From Pseudomonas parakoreensis (lineage in GTDB: Bacteria; Pseudomonadota; Gammaproteobacteria; Pseudomonadales; Pseudomonadaceae): a DNA stretch of 64,000 nt. The stretch is from contig NZ_BQHY01000008.1 of NCBI RefSeq assembly GCF_021602155.1, forward strand, positions 62,001-126,000, written 5' to 3'. The notes beneath the pieces were generated by a model. It saw nothing but the letters and a program-made list of their open reading frames with translations. It had not been told where the DNA came from and made no database searches. Position numbers and translations under genes: made by a program. Each line of letters opens with the position of its first letter. Within the stretch, counting starts at the first letter, position 1. This document shows, one piece after another, positions 53,687-64,000 of the stretch.

Positions 53687-54745
53687 TTAGAGGTCGCCGA
53701 GGCCGTCGATCAGCGCCTGATTCTGCTCCGGCGTACCGATCGAAATCCGCAGGAACTGGGCAATCCGCTCCTGCTTGAAGTGACGCACGATCACGCCCTG
53801 CTCGCGCAGCCTGGCCGCCAGCCCTGCCGCATCGTGTTGCGGGTGACGGGCAAAGATGAAGTTCGCCGCCGACGGCAGCACTTCGAAACCCTTGGCCTGC
53901 AATTGCGCGATGACCCACTCACGACTTTCGATGACCAGACGGCACGTCTTGTCGAAGTACTCGCGATCCTCGAACGCGGCCGCCGCCCCGACAATCGCCA
54001 GACGATCCAGCGGATAGGAGTTGAAGCTGTTCTTGATGCGCTCCAGCGCTTCGATCAGATCCGGATGCCCCACCGCCAGGCCGACGCGCAGTCCGGCCAG
54101 CGAGCGCGACTTGGACAGGGTCTGGGTCACCAGCAGGTTCGGATAACGATCCACCAGGCTGATCGCCGTTTCGCCGCCAAAGTCGATGTAGGCCTCATCC
54201 ACCACGACCACCGAATCCGGGCTGGCCTTGAGGATCTGCTCGACCGCCTCCAGCGCCAACAGGCAACCGGTGGGTGCGTTCGGGTTGGGGAATATGATCC
54301 CGCCGTTGGGTTTGGCGTAGTCCGCCGGGTTGATCTGGAACTGTGCGTCCAGCGGCACGGCGTCGAACTGGATGCCGTACAGACCGCAATACACCGGATA
54401 GAAGCTGTAGCTGATGTCCGGAAACAGCAGCGGCTGCTCGTGTTGCAGCAGACCGTGGAAGATGTGCGCAAGCACTTCGTCCGAACCGTTGCCGAGGAAC
54501 ACCTGATTGCTCTGCACGCCGTAGTAGTGGGCGACGGCGGTTTTCAGCAGATCGCTGTTCGGGTCCGGGTACAGGCGCAGATTGTCGTTGAGTTCGGTCT
54601 GCATCGCCGCCAGGGCTTTGGGCGACGGGCCATACGGATTTTCGTTGGTGTTGAGCTTGACCAGTCTGGTCAGCTTCGGCTGTTCGCCCGGCACATAGGG
54701 CACCAGATCCTTGACGAACGGGCTCCAGAATTTACTCATGTTCAA
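53687..54745 (-). CDS. hisC: Histidinol-phosphate aminotransferase
   Basis: This 352-residue PLP enzyme (aminotransferase class I/II) makes histidinol phosphate. It shows [15 protein letters not shown] near the start (residues 29-43), the pocket [12 protein letters not shown] and the lysine region [13 protein letters not shown], where K carries PLP. Its ATG overlaps the hisD stop by four bases, so the two are coupled. Confidence 0.96.
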   Translation of the reverse strand: MNMSKFWSPFVKDLVPYVPGEQPKLTRLVKLNTNENPYGPSPKALAAMQTELNDNLRLYPDPNSDLLKTAVAHYYGVQSNQVFLGNGSDEVLAHIFHGLLQHEQPLLFPDISYSFYPVYCGLYGIQFDAVPLDAQFQINPADYAKPNGGIIFPNPNAPTGCLLALEAVEQILKASPDSVVVVDEAYIDFGGETAISLVDRYPNLLVTQTLSKSRSLAGLRVGLAVGHPDLIEALERIKNSFNSYPLDRLAIVGAAAAFEDREYFDKTCRLVIESREWVIAQLQAKGFEVLPSAANFIFARHPQHDAAGLAARLREQGVIVRHFKQERIAQFLRISIGTPEQNQALIDGLGDL

Positions 54746-56067
54746 TTCCCCTTCACTTCGTCTTTGATGCGGTATTCGGCACTGCGTGCGTGCGCGCTCA
54801 GGGATTCGCCACGGGCCAGCACCGAAGCGGTCTTGCCCAGCTCGGAAGCACCGGCCTCGGAGCAGAAGATGATCGACGAACGTTTCTGGAAGTCGTACAC
54901 GCCCAGCGGTGAGGAGAAACGCGCGGTGCCGGAGGTTGGCAGCACGTGGTTCGGGCCGGCGCAGTAATCACCCAGCGCTTCAGAGGTGTGGCGGCCCATG
55001 AAGATCGCGCCGGCGTGGCGAATCTGCGGCAGCCAGGCCTGCGGATCAGCGACTGACAACTCAAGGTGTTCCGGAGCAATGCGGTTGGCGACTTCGATGG
55101 CTTGCGCCATGTCCTTCACGTGAATCAACGCACCACGGCCATTGATCGAGGTTTCGATGATGGTTGCGCGGTCCATGGTCGGCAGCAGTTTGTCGATGCT
55201 CGCCGCGACCTTGTCGAGGAACTCGGCGTCGGGACTGACCAGAATCGCCTGCGCGTCTTCGTCGTGCTCGGCCTGGGAGAACAGGTCCATGGCGATCCAG
55301 TCCGGATCGGTCTGGCCGTCGCACACTACGAGAATTTCCGAGGGGCCGGCGATCATGTCGATGCCGACCTGACCGAATACGTGGCGTTTGGCAGTGGCGA
55401 CATAGATGTTGCCCGGGCCGACCACTTTGTCCACCTGCGGCACGCTTTCGGTGCCGTAAGCCAGTGCGGCAACCGCTTGTGCGCCGCCAATGGTGAACAC
55501 CCGGTCAACGCCGGCAATGCACGCCGCCGCCAGCACCAGCTCATTGATTTCACCGCGCGGGGTCGGCACCACCATGACCACTTCGGCCACGCCGGCAACC
55601 TTGGCCGGAATCGCGTTCATCAACACCGACGACGGGTATGACGCCTTGCCGCCCGGCACGTACAGGCCGGCGCGATCCAGCGGCGTAACCTTCTGGCCGA
55701 GCACGGTGCCGTCGGCCTCGGTGTAGCTCCAGGAGTCCTGTTTCTGTTTTTCGTGGTAGCTGCGCACCCGCGCCGCGGCTTTTTCCAGCGCTTCGCGCTG
55801 TGCCACGGTGATGCGAGTCAGGGCCAGTTCCAGACGCTCGCGCGGCAGGATCAGGTCAGCCATCGAGGCGACTTCGAGACCGTCGAATTTCTGGGTGAAC
55901 TCGACCAGCGCGGCGTCACCGCGTTCGCGCACCGCCTTGATGATGTCCAGCACGCGCTGATTGACCGAGTCGTCAGACACACTTTCCCAGCTCAGCAGAT
56001 GATCCAGATGATGCGCGAAATCCGGGTCAGCAGCGTTGAGTCGGCGAATTGCAGTCGGTGCGGTCAT
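54742..56067 (-). CDS. hisD: Histidinol dehydrogenase
   Basis: This 441-residue zinc enzyme oxidises histidinol to histidine in two steps. The start is ATG 56067; a longer open frame to 56553 lies over hisG and is rejected. Visible motifs are [34 protein letters not shown] and the zinc/base region EHLELSV. It sits between hisG (125 bases upstream) and hisC. Confidence 0.96.
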   Translation of the reverse strand: MTAPTAIRRLNAADPDFAHHLDHLLSWESVSDDSVNQRVLDIIKAVRERGDAALVEFTQKFDGLEVASMADLILPRERLELALTRITVAQREALEKAAARVRSYHEKQKQDSWSYTEADGTVLGQKVTPLDRAGLYVPGGKASYPSSVLMNAIPAKVAGVAEVVMVVPTPRGEINELVLAAACIAGVDRVFTIGGAQAVAALAYGTESVPQVDKVVGPGNIYVATAKRHVFGQVGIDMIAGPSEILVVCDGQTDPDWIAMDLFSQAEHDEDAQAILVSPDAEFLDKVAASIDKLLPTMDRATIIETSINGRGALIHVKDMAQAIEVANRIAPEHLELSVADPQAWLPQIRHAGAIFMGRHTSEALGDYCAGPNHVLPTSGTARFSSPLGVYDFQKRSSIIFCSEAGASELGKTASVLARGESLSAHARSAEYRIKDEVKGN

Positions 56068-56192
56068 AGCGAGAGCCTCATAGGAATGGCAAAAACTCAG
56101 GCGCCCTAACTTAGCAGTCGTTTCCGCTTGGGCACCTGAGATTCTGGCTATGAGGCGGATAGACGGGCGCGACTCAAGGTCGCGCAGGTACA

Positions 56193-56828
56193 TCAGCCGC
56201 GGTGTCGCGATTCCACTGCCGTGCGCAGGGTATCGATCAACGCCTGGATTCGGGCGTGTTGCATCTTCATCGAAGCCTTGTTGACCACCAGGCGCGAGCT
56301 GATCGTCGCGATCAGTTCCTGAGGTTCCAGGCCGTTGGCGCGCAGTGTGTTGCCGGTGTCGACCACGTCGATGATCTTGTCGGCCAGACCGATCAGCGGC
56401 GCCAGCTCCATCGAGCCGTAGAGCTTGATGATGTCGACCTGACGGCCCTGCTCGGCGTAGTAGCGCTTGGCAACGTTGACGAACTTGGTCGCCACGCGCA
56501 AACGGCCCTTGGGCTCGGCTGCGCCGATCTTGCCGGCCGTCATCAGCTTGCACTGGGCAATCTGCAGATCCAGCGGCTCGTAGAGGCCCTGGCCGGTGTA
56601 TTCCATCAGCACGTCTTTACCGGCGACGCCGAGGTCGGCCGCGCCATGCTCGACATAGGTCGGCACGTCGGTGGCACGCACGATCAACAGACGTACGTCA
56701 TCCTGAGTGGTGGGGATGATCAGTTTGCGGCTCTTGTCCGGATTCTCGGTCGGCACGATGCCGGCTTCGGCGAGAAGCGGCAGGGTATCGTCAAGGATGC
56801 GGCCCTTGGACAGTGCGATGGTCAACAT
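56193..56828 (-). CDS. hisG: ATP phosphoribosyltransferase, short form
   Basis: This 211-residue short-form HisG catalyses the first step of histidine synthesis. It has [15 protein letters not shown] at the start and the PRPP loop [14 protein letters not shown]. The short form needs HisZ as regulatory partner, which in Pseudomonas is encoded elsewhere. It follows murA by 126 bases on the same strand. Confidence 0.96.
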   Translation of the reverse strand: MLTIALSKGRILDDTLPLLAEAGIVPTENPDKSRKLIIPTTQDDVRLLIVRATDVPTYVEHGAADLGVAGKDVLMEYTGQGLYEPLDLQIAQCKLMTAGKIGAAEPKGRLRVATKFVNVAKRYYAEQGRQVDIIKLYGSMELAPLIGLADKIIDVVDTGNTLRANGLEPQELIATISSRLVVNKASMKMQHARIQALIDTLRTAVESRHRG

Positions 56829-56954
56829 GGGAAACGTCAGTCCTTATCAAGGTACTCATGTCCGGTCGCAATCGGCGCCGGACACACATCGAGCCGGATA
56901 CCGGCTCGACTCGAAACAAATTCAGTGGACACCTCCCTGTGCCCAGTGCAGCGA

Positions 56955-58235
<1,281 letters not shown>

Positions 58236-58242
58236 CTAGGGC

Positions 58243-58482
58243 TCAGGTGCGCTCGGCCCAGGCCGCGCTGCTGAAAAATTTCATAGTGACCGCGTGGATG
58301 CTGCCATCAGCGATCCAAGGGTTCAAATGGGCATAGATGCTTTGCTGACGCTTGACCGGGCTCAACGCCGCCAGTTCATCACTAATCACGTTCAGCTGGA
58401 AGTTGCAGCCTTCGCCTTCAACTTCCACCTGCGTTCCTGGCAGCTTTCCTTCAAGGAAGCTCTTCACTTCTACGGCCTGCAT
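58243..58482 (-). CDS. ibaG: BolA-family protein IbaG
   Basis: This 79-residue BolA-fold protein starts at ATG 58482 (MQAVEVKSFLEGKLPGTQVE). A cysteine (C27, GEGCNFQ) and the conserved histidine near IHAVTMKFF are potential ligands for a shared iron-sulfur cluster with a monothiol glutaredoxin. It stands between mlaB and murA, the standard place. Confidence 0.92.
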   Translation of the reverse strand: MQAVEVKSFLEGKLPGTQVEVEGEGCNFQLNVISDELAALSPVKRQQSIYAHLNPWIADGSIHAVTMKFFSSAAWAERT

Positions 58483-58528
58483 GCTCAACCTCAATCGGCG
58501 CCCTGTGCGCACGGGTCGGACATCATAC

Positions 58529-58583
58529 AAAAAAGCCCCGCGCCTGCGAACCCCGCATTGGCAGGACTCTGACGGGGGGCTTG
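58529..58583 (-). terminator. Intrinsic terminator after mlaB
   Basis: On the minus strand AAGCCCCCCG and CGCGGGGCTT pair across about 30 bases (which form a smaller internal stem CCTGCCA..CGCAGG) and TTTTTTG follows. It separates the mla operon from ibaG-murA, at least in part. Confidence 0.75.
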
Positions 58584-58598
58584 TTTGTCGATGCGGGT

Positions 58599-58904
58599 TC
58601 AGGGGTGCGCCAGCAACTCGGTCAGTTCGCTGACCTGAGCGATTTCGCGCATGTCTTCCGGCATCGCGCGGATGCTGACAGCCTTGCCGGCCGCCCGGGC
58701 ATCGCGCATGAAGCACAGCAGCAAGGACAAGCCGACGCTGCTGGACTTCTTCACTGCCGAACAATCAATCACCAGCGATGCCGCCTTGCTGGACTTGATC
58801 AGCGCCTGGCCTTCCTTGCGCAGGTCGGGGCCTGTGCGATAGTCCAGCACTCCGCTGAGCAATAGCTCGTCGACATCACTCATACGAACTGCCGCCTCAT
58901 TCAT
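58599..58904 (-). CDS. mlaB: STAS-domain protein MlaB
   Basis: This 101-residue STAS protein binds MlaF in the MlaFEDB phospholipid transporter. The core VIDCSAVKKSSSVGLSLLLC (about 49-68) contains the STAS loop. ATG 58904 overlaps the mlaC stop (ATGA), favouring it over an in-frame ATG at 58883. Confidence 0.9.
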   Translation of the reverse strand: MNEAAVRMSDVDELLLSGVLDYRTGPDLRKEGQALIKSSKAASLVIDCSAVKKSSSVGLSLLLCFMRDARAAGKAVSIRAMPEDMREIAQVSELTELLAHP

Positions 58905-59554
58905 TGCGCTGGCTTCTCGGCAGCTTTCTCGGTGGTTTCCTTGGCCTTGGCCACTTCGCCAGCCCAATTGTTGATGGTCTTGTCCAGATCGTTGCCATTG
59001 CGCTGCATCGCATCCGCGAACTGATCACGGAACAGCTTGCCGATGTTGATGCCGTTGATGATCACGTTGCGCAGCTTCCACTCGCCGTTGATCTTCTCCA
59101 GCGTGTACTGCACCGGATAGATCGCGCCGTTGCTGCCCTTGACGGTCATGCCGACGCTGGTGCGATCGCCCGATTCATCCTTGGCCGGATCAACCGTGAT
59201 GCCCTGATTGTTGTATTCGAGCAAGGCATTGCCGTAGAACTGGAACAGGCCTTTCTTGAAGTTTTCCTGGAAGGTCTGCATCTGCGCAGGCGTGGCCTTG
59301 CGCGAATACTTGACCGTCATGATGCTCTTGGAAATGCCCTCGGCATCCACTACCGGGCCGACGATATTGTTCAAAGCGGCATAGAAATCAGCCGGATCCT
59401 GCTTGTATTTCGCTTTATTGGCCGACAGGTCGGCCAGCATCCGGTTCGTGGTGTCCTGAACCAGATCGTGCGCCGATTGCCCGGGCGCAGCGTTAGCCAG
59501 CAGTGGCAGTGTCGCGAGCAACACCAACAGGCCACGTCGCAAGGTAGAGATCAT
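58901..59554 (-). CDS. mlaC: Periplasmic phospholipid-binding protein MlaC
   Basis: This 217-residue secreted protein has a signal peptide (1-22, ending LANAAP) and the Ttg2/MlaC domain (about 27-190). It shuttles phospholipid between the outer-membrane lipoprotein and the MlaD ring. The extra C-terminal tail is lysine/alanine/glutamate-rich. It lies between mlaD and mlaB. Confidence 0.94.
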   Translation of the reverse strand: MISTLRRGLLVLLATLPLLANAAPGQSAHDLVQDTTNRMLADLSANKAKYKQDPADFYAALNNIVGPVVDAEGISKSIMTVKYSRKATPAQMQTFQENFKKGLFQFYGNALLEYNNQGITVDPAKDESGDRTSVGMTVKGSNGAIYPVQYTLEKINGEWKLRNVIINGINIGKLFRDQFADAMQRNGNDLDKTINNWAGEVAKAKETTEKAAEKPAQ

Positions 59555-59565
59555 TCAAAAGCTCC

Positions 59566-60033
59566 TCATTTGGCGTCTTTGCTAACGGTATTGAGCAGGA
59601 ATTTACCGATCAGGTCTTCCAGTACCAGAGACGACTGCGTGTCGTGGATGGTTCCACCATCCTTCAGACGAGTGTCCTCCCCACCCACGCTGATACCGAT
59701 GTACTTCTCGCCCAACAGGCCAGCGGTCAGGATAGACGCTGTGGAGTCGGTCGGCAGGTTGTCGACCTTTTTATCCACTTGCAGGGTGACCCGACCGGTG
59801 AAGCTGTCGCGATCCAGATCGATGGCCGTGACCTTGCCGATGGTTACACCGGCCATGGTCACTTTGGCTCTGACCGTCAAACCGGCGATATTGTCGAAGT
59901 AGGCATACAGCTTATAGGTGTCGGTGGTCGAGGTCGGAGACAGGCCACTGACCCGCAGCGCCAGCAGCAACAAGGCCAGGATCCCTGCCAGCAGGAACAG
60001 GCCGACACCGATTTCCAGGGTGCGGTTTTGCAT
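59566..60033 (-). CDS. mlaD: MCE-domain protein MlaD
   Basis: This 155-residue protein has one N-terminal membrane helix (about 6-24) and the MCE domain with YAYFDNIAGLTVRAKVTMAG and GLLGEKYIGISVGG. Six copies form a periplasmic ring on MlaE. Its ATG overlaps the mlaE stop (ATGA). Confidence 0.95.
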   Translation of the reverse strand: MQNRTLEIGVGLFLLAGILALLLLALRVSGLSPTSTTDTYKLYAYFDNIAGLTVRAKVTMAGVTIGKVTAIDLDRDSFTGRVTLQVDKKVDNLPTDSTASILTAGLLGEKYIGISVGGEDTRLKDGGTIHDTQSSLVLEDLIGKFLLNTVSKDAK

Positions 60034-60830
60034 CAGAAATCTCCAAACATCAAAGCGGTCAGAATAAAGTCCAGGCCGAGCACTGCCAGCGAGGCAAACA
60101 CCACGGTCTTGGTGGTGGCACGACTGATCCCCTCGGAAGTGGGCTCACAGTCATAGCCTTGGAATACGGCAATCCAGGTCACTACAAAGGCAAAAACAAT
60201 ACTTTTGATCACGCCGTTGAGCACGTCACTGGTGAAATTCACGCTGTTCTGCATGTTCGCCCAATAAGAGCCTTCATACACACCCAGCCAGTCGACAGCC
60301 ACCCACGAACCACCCCAGATGCCGACCACGCTGAAAATCATCGCCAGCACCGGCAGGGAAATGAAACCGGCCCACAGGCGCGGAGCAATGATGTACTTGA
60401 GCGGGTCGACGCCGATCATTTCCAGGCTGGAAAGCTGTTCGGTGGACTTCATGTTGCCGATTTCGGCCGTCAGCGCCGAACCGGCACGCCCGGCAAACAG
60501 CAGCGCCGTCACCACCGGACCCAATTCACGCAGCAAAGTCAGGGCGACCATCTGCCCCACTGCCTGCTCCGAACCGTAGCTCGACAGAATACTGAAGCCC
60601 TGCAGCGCCAGCACCATGCCGATGAAAATCCCGGAGACGACGATGATCACCAGCGACATCACGCCAACCGAATGCAGTTGCTTGACCAGCAGACCAAAAC
60701 CGCCGCTGATGCCGCCACGACCGAGCAGGGCGTGAAACAGGAACAGGGTCGCGCGGCCAAACACCGCCACGGCGTCGATCGCCGTCTCGCCGAAGCGGCG
60801 GACGCGTTCTATCAATGAAATTCTGCGCAT
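60033..60830 (-). CDS. mlaE: ABC transporter permease MlaE
   Basis: This 265-residue permease has five or so membrane helices and the MlaE/YrbE signatures GLVITVSGIFIG-like [20 protein letters not shown] and [20 protein letters not shown]. It forms the membrane core of the phospholipid transporter with MlaF. Four-base overlaps with mlaF and mlaD on either side show tight coupling. Confidence 0.95.
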   Translation of the reverse strand: MRRISLIERVRRFGETAIDAVAVFGRATLFLFHALLGRGGISGGFGLLVKQLHSVGVMSLVIIVVSGIFIGMVLALQGFSILSSYGSEQAVGQMVALTLLRELGPVVTALLFAGRAGSALTAEIGNMKSTEQLSSLEMIGVDPLKYIIAPRLWAGFISLPVLAMIFSVVGIWGGSWVAVDWLGVYEGSYWANMQNSVNFTSDVLNGVIKSIVFAFVVTWIAVFQGYDCEPTSEGISRATTKTVVFASLAVLGLDFILTALMFGDF

Positions 60831-61639
60831 CAGCGCTTCCCCAGAAGATCTGCGCGGTAATCCGTCGCTGGAAAATGGTACGGCACCGGGCCATCGGGGT
60901 TGCCGGTCATGAACTGGCGAATACGCGGTTCATCCGAGTTCATCAATTCGTCCGGCGTGCCCTGTCCCAGCACCTGACCATCACCCACGACATAGATGTA
61001 GTCAGCGATGCTCGCGGTTTCGGCCAGGTCGTGGGAAACCACAATGCTGGTAATGCCCAGCGCATCGTTGAGCAGACGGATCAGGCGCACCAGTACGCCC
61101 ATGGCGATCGGATCCTGACCAACGAAAGGCTCGTCATACATGAGGATCTGCGGATCGAGCGCGATCGCCCGCGCCAGCGCCACGCGACGCTTCATGCCGC
61201 CCGACAGTTCGTCAGGCATCAACTCGATCGCGCCGCGCAGTCCAACCGCCTGCAATTTGAGCAGGACGATGTCGCGGATCATCTCGTCCGGTAATTGGGT
61301 ATGAACCCGCAGGGGGAAAGCGACGTTCTCGAAGACATCGAGATCGGTGAACAGCGCGCCACTCTGAAACAGCACGCCCATGTGCTTTCGCGCATCGAAC
61401 AGATCACTGCGCGACAGCGACGGCAGGTTCTGACCGTTGACCCAGACTTCCCCGCTGGAGGGCCGTAATTGCGCGCCCATCAATCGCAGCAGCGTGGTCT
61501 TGCCACACCCGGAAGGCCCCATGATGCCGGTAACCTTGCCGCGCGGGATGCGAATATCGACGTTATTGAAAATGCTGCGCGCACCGCGCTTGAAGGAGAC
61601 TCCCTTCAGCTCGACCGCGTAGGCGTTATCGGCACTCAT
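60830..61639 (-). CDS. mlaF: ABC transporter ATP-binding protein MlaF
   Basis: This 269-residue ATPase has Walker [10 protein letters not shown] (41-49), the signature [14 protein letters not shown] and Walker [11 protein letters not shown]. It powers the Mla phospholipid pathway that keeps outer-membrane asymmetry. It is the first gene of mlaFEDCB and is divergent from kdsD across 275 bases. Confidence 0.96.
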   Translation of the reverse strand: MSADNAYAVELKGVSFKRGARSIFNNVDIRIPRGKVTGIMGPSGCGKTTLLRLMGAQLRPSSGEVWVNGQNLPSLSRSDLFDARKHMGVLFQSGALFTDLDVFENVAFPLRVHTQLPDEMIRDIVLLKLQAVGLRGAIELMPDELSGGMKRRVALARAIALDPQILMYDEPFVGQDPIAMGVLVRLIRLLNDALGITSIVVSHDLAETASIADYIYVVGDGQVLGQGTPDELMNSDEPRIRQFMTGNPDGPVPYHFPATDYRADLLGKR

Positions 61640-61914
61640 CTAAACTCCTTGCGATGCAGCCTCTCACTCGGACGCCTGGCTTTCCGCAGAAAGCACATAC
61701 CTCCCGGGCAGGCCGAACTGGCGGCGAACTATATCACTGCAAACGCCAAGCGCCCAAGGCCCATGCCCTTCCGCGTTCAACGATATGACAGGCCCGATGG
61801 CACTTTTTCAGGGTTTTGGTTGCCAGGAATGACAAAGCTCGACGAACTTGCGTGAGGCTTTTCAACATAACCGCTATAATCGCCGCCTTTTCATCGGGCT
61901 ATACGATTTCTGAC

Positions 61915-62889
61915 ATGAGCCAATCCAGCGACCTGATTCAATCGGCACAACGCACCATCCGCCTCGAAGTGGAAGCCGTACAAGGCTTGTTGCCCCATAT
62001 CGACGCCGATTTCGTACGCGCTTGCGAGATGATTCTGGCCAGCAAGGGCCGTGTGGTCGTGGTCGGCATGGGCAAATCCGGGCACGTCGGCAACAAGATT
62101 GCCGCGACCCTGGCCAGCACCGGCACCCCGGCATTTTTTGTTCATCCAGCCGAAGCCAGCCACGGCGACATGGGCATGATCACCCGCGATGACGTGATCC
62201 TCGCCCTCTCCAACTCCGGCTCGACCAACGAAATCGTCACCCTGTTGCCGTTGATCAAGCGCCTGGGCATCCAGTTGATCAGCCTGACCGGCAATCCACA
62301 GTCACCGCTGGCCAAGGCCGCCGAAGTCAATCTCAACGTTCACGTCGAGCACGAAGCCTGCCCGCTGAACCTGGCACCGACTTCCTCGACCACCGCTGCG
62401 CTGGTCATGGGCGATGCCCTGGCCGTGGCGCTGCTGGAAGCCCGGGGTTTTACCGCCGAAGATTTTGCTTTCTCCCACCCGGGCGGCGCCCTGGGTCGAC
62501 GCCTGTTGCTGAAAGTGGAAAACGTCATGCACGCCGGCCAGGAGCTGCCGCAAGTGCAACGCGGTACCCTGCTCAAGGACGCGCTCATGGAAATGACCCG
62601 CAAGGGCCTGGGCATGACCGCGATCGTTGAAGCCGATGGCAAACTCGCCGGGATCTTCACCGACGGCGACTTGCGCCGCACCCTGGATCGCAGCATCGAC
62701 ATCCGCAGCGCCACCATCGACCAGGTCATGACCGCACACGGCAAGACCGCACGGCCGGAGATGCTCGCCGCCGAAGCGCTGAAAATCATGGAAGACCACC
62801 GAATCAACGCACTGGTGGTCGTGGACGAAGAAGATCGCCCGATCGGCGCCTTCAACCTCTCCGATCTGCTGCGTGCAGGAGTGATGTAA
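61915..62889 (+). CDS. kdsD: Arabinose-5-phosphate isomerase
   Basis: This 324-residue enzyme turns ribulose-5-phosphate into arabinose-5-phosphate for Kdo. It has an SIS domain (GMGKSGHVGNKIAATLASTG, then ALSNSGSTNEI) and two CBS domains in the last 130 residues. ATG 61915 is chosen; a TATAAT at 61875-61880 gives a likely -10. Its stop overlaps the kdsC ATG by one base. Confidence 0.96.
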   Translation: MSQSSDLIQSAQRTIRLEVEAVQGLLPHIDADFVRACEMILASKGRVVVVGMGKSGHVGNKIAATLASTGTPAFFVHPAEASHGDMGMITRDDVILALSNSGSTNEIVTLLPLIKRLGIQLISLTGNPQSPLAKAAEVNLNVHVEHEACPLNLAPTSSTTAALVMGDALAVALLEARGFTAEDFAFSHPGGALGRRLLLKVENVMHAGQELPQVQRGTLLKDALMEMTRKGLGMTAIVEADGKLAGIFTDGDLRRTLDRSIDIRSATIDQVMTAHGKTARPEMLAAEALKIMEDHRINALVVVDEEDRPIGAFNLSDLLRAGVM

Positions 62890-63413
62890 TGACAACCGAT
62901 CTGCTGCAACGCGGCAAAGCGATCAAACTGGCGGTGTTCGACGTCGATGGCGTCCTCACCGACGGGCGCCTGTACTTCCTCGAAGACGGCAGCGAATTCA
63001 AGACCTTCAACACCCTCGACGGCCAGGGCATCAAGATGCTGATGAATGCCGGCGTAGAAACCGCCATCATCAGCGGCCGCAAGACGCCGGTGGTCGAGCG
63101 CCGGGCGAAGAACCTCGGCATCCCGCACCTGTTTCAGGGCCGCGAAGACAAATTGGTGGTTCTGGACGGCCTATTGGCGCAACTGGGCCTAAGCTATGAA
63201 CAGGTCGCCTACCTCGGTGACGACCTGCCTGACCTGCCGGTGATCCGCCGCGTAGGCTTGGGCATGGCCGTGGCCAATGCTGCCGACTTCGTGCGCGAAC
63301 ACGCCCATGGCGTCACTCGGGCCCGCGGTGGCGAAGGTGCCGCCCGCGAATTCTGCGAATTGATCCTGCGCGCCCAGGGCCGCCTCGATGCGGCCAACGC
63401 CGCGTACCTGTGA
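62889..63413 (+). CDS. kdsC: 3-deoxy-manno-octulosonate-8-phosphatase
   Basis: This 174-residue HAD phosphatase releases Kdo from its 8-phosphate. The nucleophile motif is VFDVDGVLTDG, and the later motifs are IISGRKTPVV and YLGDDLPDLPV. No cap domain, as in other KdsC tetramers. It lies between kdsD and lptC in the conserved LPS operon. Confidence 0.96.
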   Translation: MTTDLLQRGKAIKLAVFDVDGVLTDGRLYFLEDGSEFKTFNTLDGQGIKMLMNAGVETAIISGRKTPVVERRAKNLGIPHLFQGREDKLVVLDGLLAQLGLSYEQVAYLGDDLPDLPVIRRVGLGMAVANAADFVREHAHGVTRARGGEGAAREFCELILRAQGRLDAANAAYL

Positions 63414-63421
63414 GCCAAACC

Positions 63422-63994
63422 ATGTTTAGCAAAAAATTTCGCAACTTCCTGTTGTTCGGCTGTATCGCTGCCCTGTTCGCAGCGGTCGGCTACTGGAACA
63501 TCAGCCCTGAACGGTTCCTCGACAAACCTGTGACCAAGGTCGAAGACACCGCCATCGACTGGTACGCCACGAACACGCATACCCTGCAATACCTTCCGGA
63601 CGGCAAGGTGCAGTACGAAATGACGTCGGACAAGGCCGAGCATCTGAAAGCGACGGACGTGACACTGGTCACCAAACCCGACCTCAACATGTTCCGCGGC
63701 ACAGACTTTCCGTGGCACGTGACCAGCGAGCGTGGCGAAGTGAACCCGGACGGAACCCAGGTAGAACTGATCGACTCGGTACGCATCAAGCGCACCGATG
63801 AAAAGAACCGCGACACCCTGATCACCAGCACCCGCATGACGGTGTTCCCTCAGCAGCAATATGCGCAGACCGAGCAACCCGTTAGAATCGACGGCGCTGG
63901 CGGTGTATCGACTGGCGTGGGAATGAAGGCGTATTTGAAGGAAAGCAGGATACACCTGCAATCGAACGTAAGAGGACAGTATGAGGCTCGTTAA
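63422..63994 (+). CDS. lptC: LPS export protein LptC
   Basis: The protein has 190 residues from ATG 63422 (KKFRNFLLFGCIAALFAAVG is the membrane anchor); a GTG at 63410 overlapping the kdsC stop would add four residues. The periplasmic part is a beta-jellyroll (LQYLPDGKVQYEMTSDKAEH and RIDGAGGVSTGVGMKAYL quoted). It hands LPS from LptB2FG to LptA. Confidence 0.92.
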   Translation: MFSKKFRNFLLFGCIAALFAAVGYWNISPERFLDKPVTKVEDTAIDWYATNTHTLQYLPDGKVQYEMTSDKAEHLKATDVTLVTKPDLNMFRGTDFPWHVTSERGEVNPDGTQVELIDSVRIKRTDEKNRDTLITSTRMTVFPQQQYAQTEQPVRIDGAGGVSTGVGMKAYLKESRIHLQSNVRGQYEAR

Positions 63995-64000
63995 AACCCT
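63981..64000 (+). CDS. lptA: LPS export protein LptA, start only
   Basis: An ATG at 63981 preceded by AGAGGA opens a frame that begins MRLVKT and runs off the right edge. It overlaps the lptC end by 14 bases. Identity is assigned from the conserved gene order kdsC-lptC-lptA; only six codons are visible. Confidence 0.7.

Noticed and set aside
54742-56553. A hisD reading of 603 codons starting at 56553
   Set aside because: The extra 162 residues overlap hisG and have no similarity to histidinol dehydrogenases; ATG 56067 gives the family length.

Overview
The window looks like a chromosomal segment of a Pseudomonas species of the P. fluorescens group. Evidence: high GC with Pseudomonas codon use; the conserved block lptA-lptC-kdsC-kdsD / mlaFEDCB-ibaG-murA-hisG-hisD-hisC / algW at the right end; Pseudomonas-type families (DUF3509, DUF3649, DUF3325, DUF1244, HopJ-like, short LOV protein); and many intergenic REP elements of several sequence types. 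I see no rRNA or tRNA gene, CRISPR array, insertion sequence or prophage.

Layout. 0-8 kb holds two iron-responsive surface-signalling loci facing away from each other around a Fur-like box: leftward DUF3649-PepSY-DUF3325-ECF sigma-FecR (its receptor presumably lies beyond the left edge) and rightward fecI-fecR-fecA, where FecA closely resembles the ferric citrate receptor. 8-13.6 kb holds a ribosome hibernation factor, a LysR regulator divergent from L-serine deaminase and a serine transporter, DUF3509 and a PsiE-like protein. 13.9-18.7 kb is the most unusual part: a divergent luxR/luxI pair with a good lux box, followed by an AfsA-like hotdog protein, a single-domain flavin oxidoreductase and an SDR, ending at a terminator. 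This resembles a route to a second, butyrolactone- or butenolide-like metabolite placed under quorum control. 18.8-27.1 kb: SOS-controlled yebG, an amino-acid-dehydrogenase-like protein lacking the catalytic lysine, a SirB1-like protein, an MFS carrier, and the homogentisate pathway (hmgA-fahA-maiA) with its IclR regulator and operator.

27.4-32.9 kb: an SDR, an alpha/beta hydrolase plus class II aldolase pair of unknown substrate, LrgA/LrgB-type membrane proteins with a LysR regulator, and a flavodoxin. 33.0-38.4 kb looks light-related: a short LOV photoreceptor, an unknown protein, a class II LitR/CarH-like MerR regulator without its B12-ligand histidines, an ABM-domain membrane protein, then folM-folE-folX (tetrahydromonapterin synthesis), DUF1244 and HopJ-like genes. 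38.5-47.7 kb: trxB, cysZ, a glycosyltransferase, an old-yellow-enzyme homologue, glutathione peroxidase, a SlyD-type isomerase, DUF3565, pta and an acyltransferase.

47.7-48.5 kb is a 735-bp gene-free stretch holding a 72-bp tandem repeat and a long inverted-repeat element. 48.5-64 kb returns to core functions: sulfate activation (cysD-cysNC), a Nif3-like protein, algW, histidine genes, murA, the Mla phospholipid transport operon, and Kdo/LPS export genes cut by the right edge in lptA.
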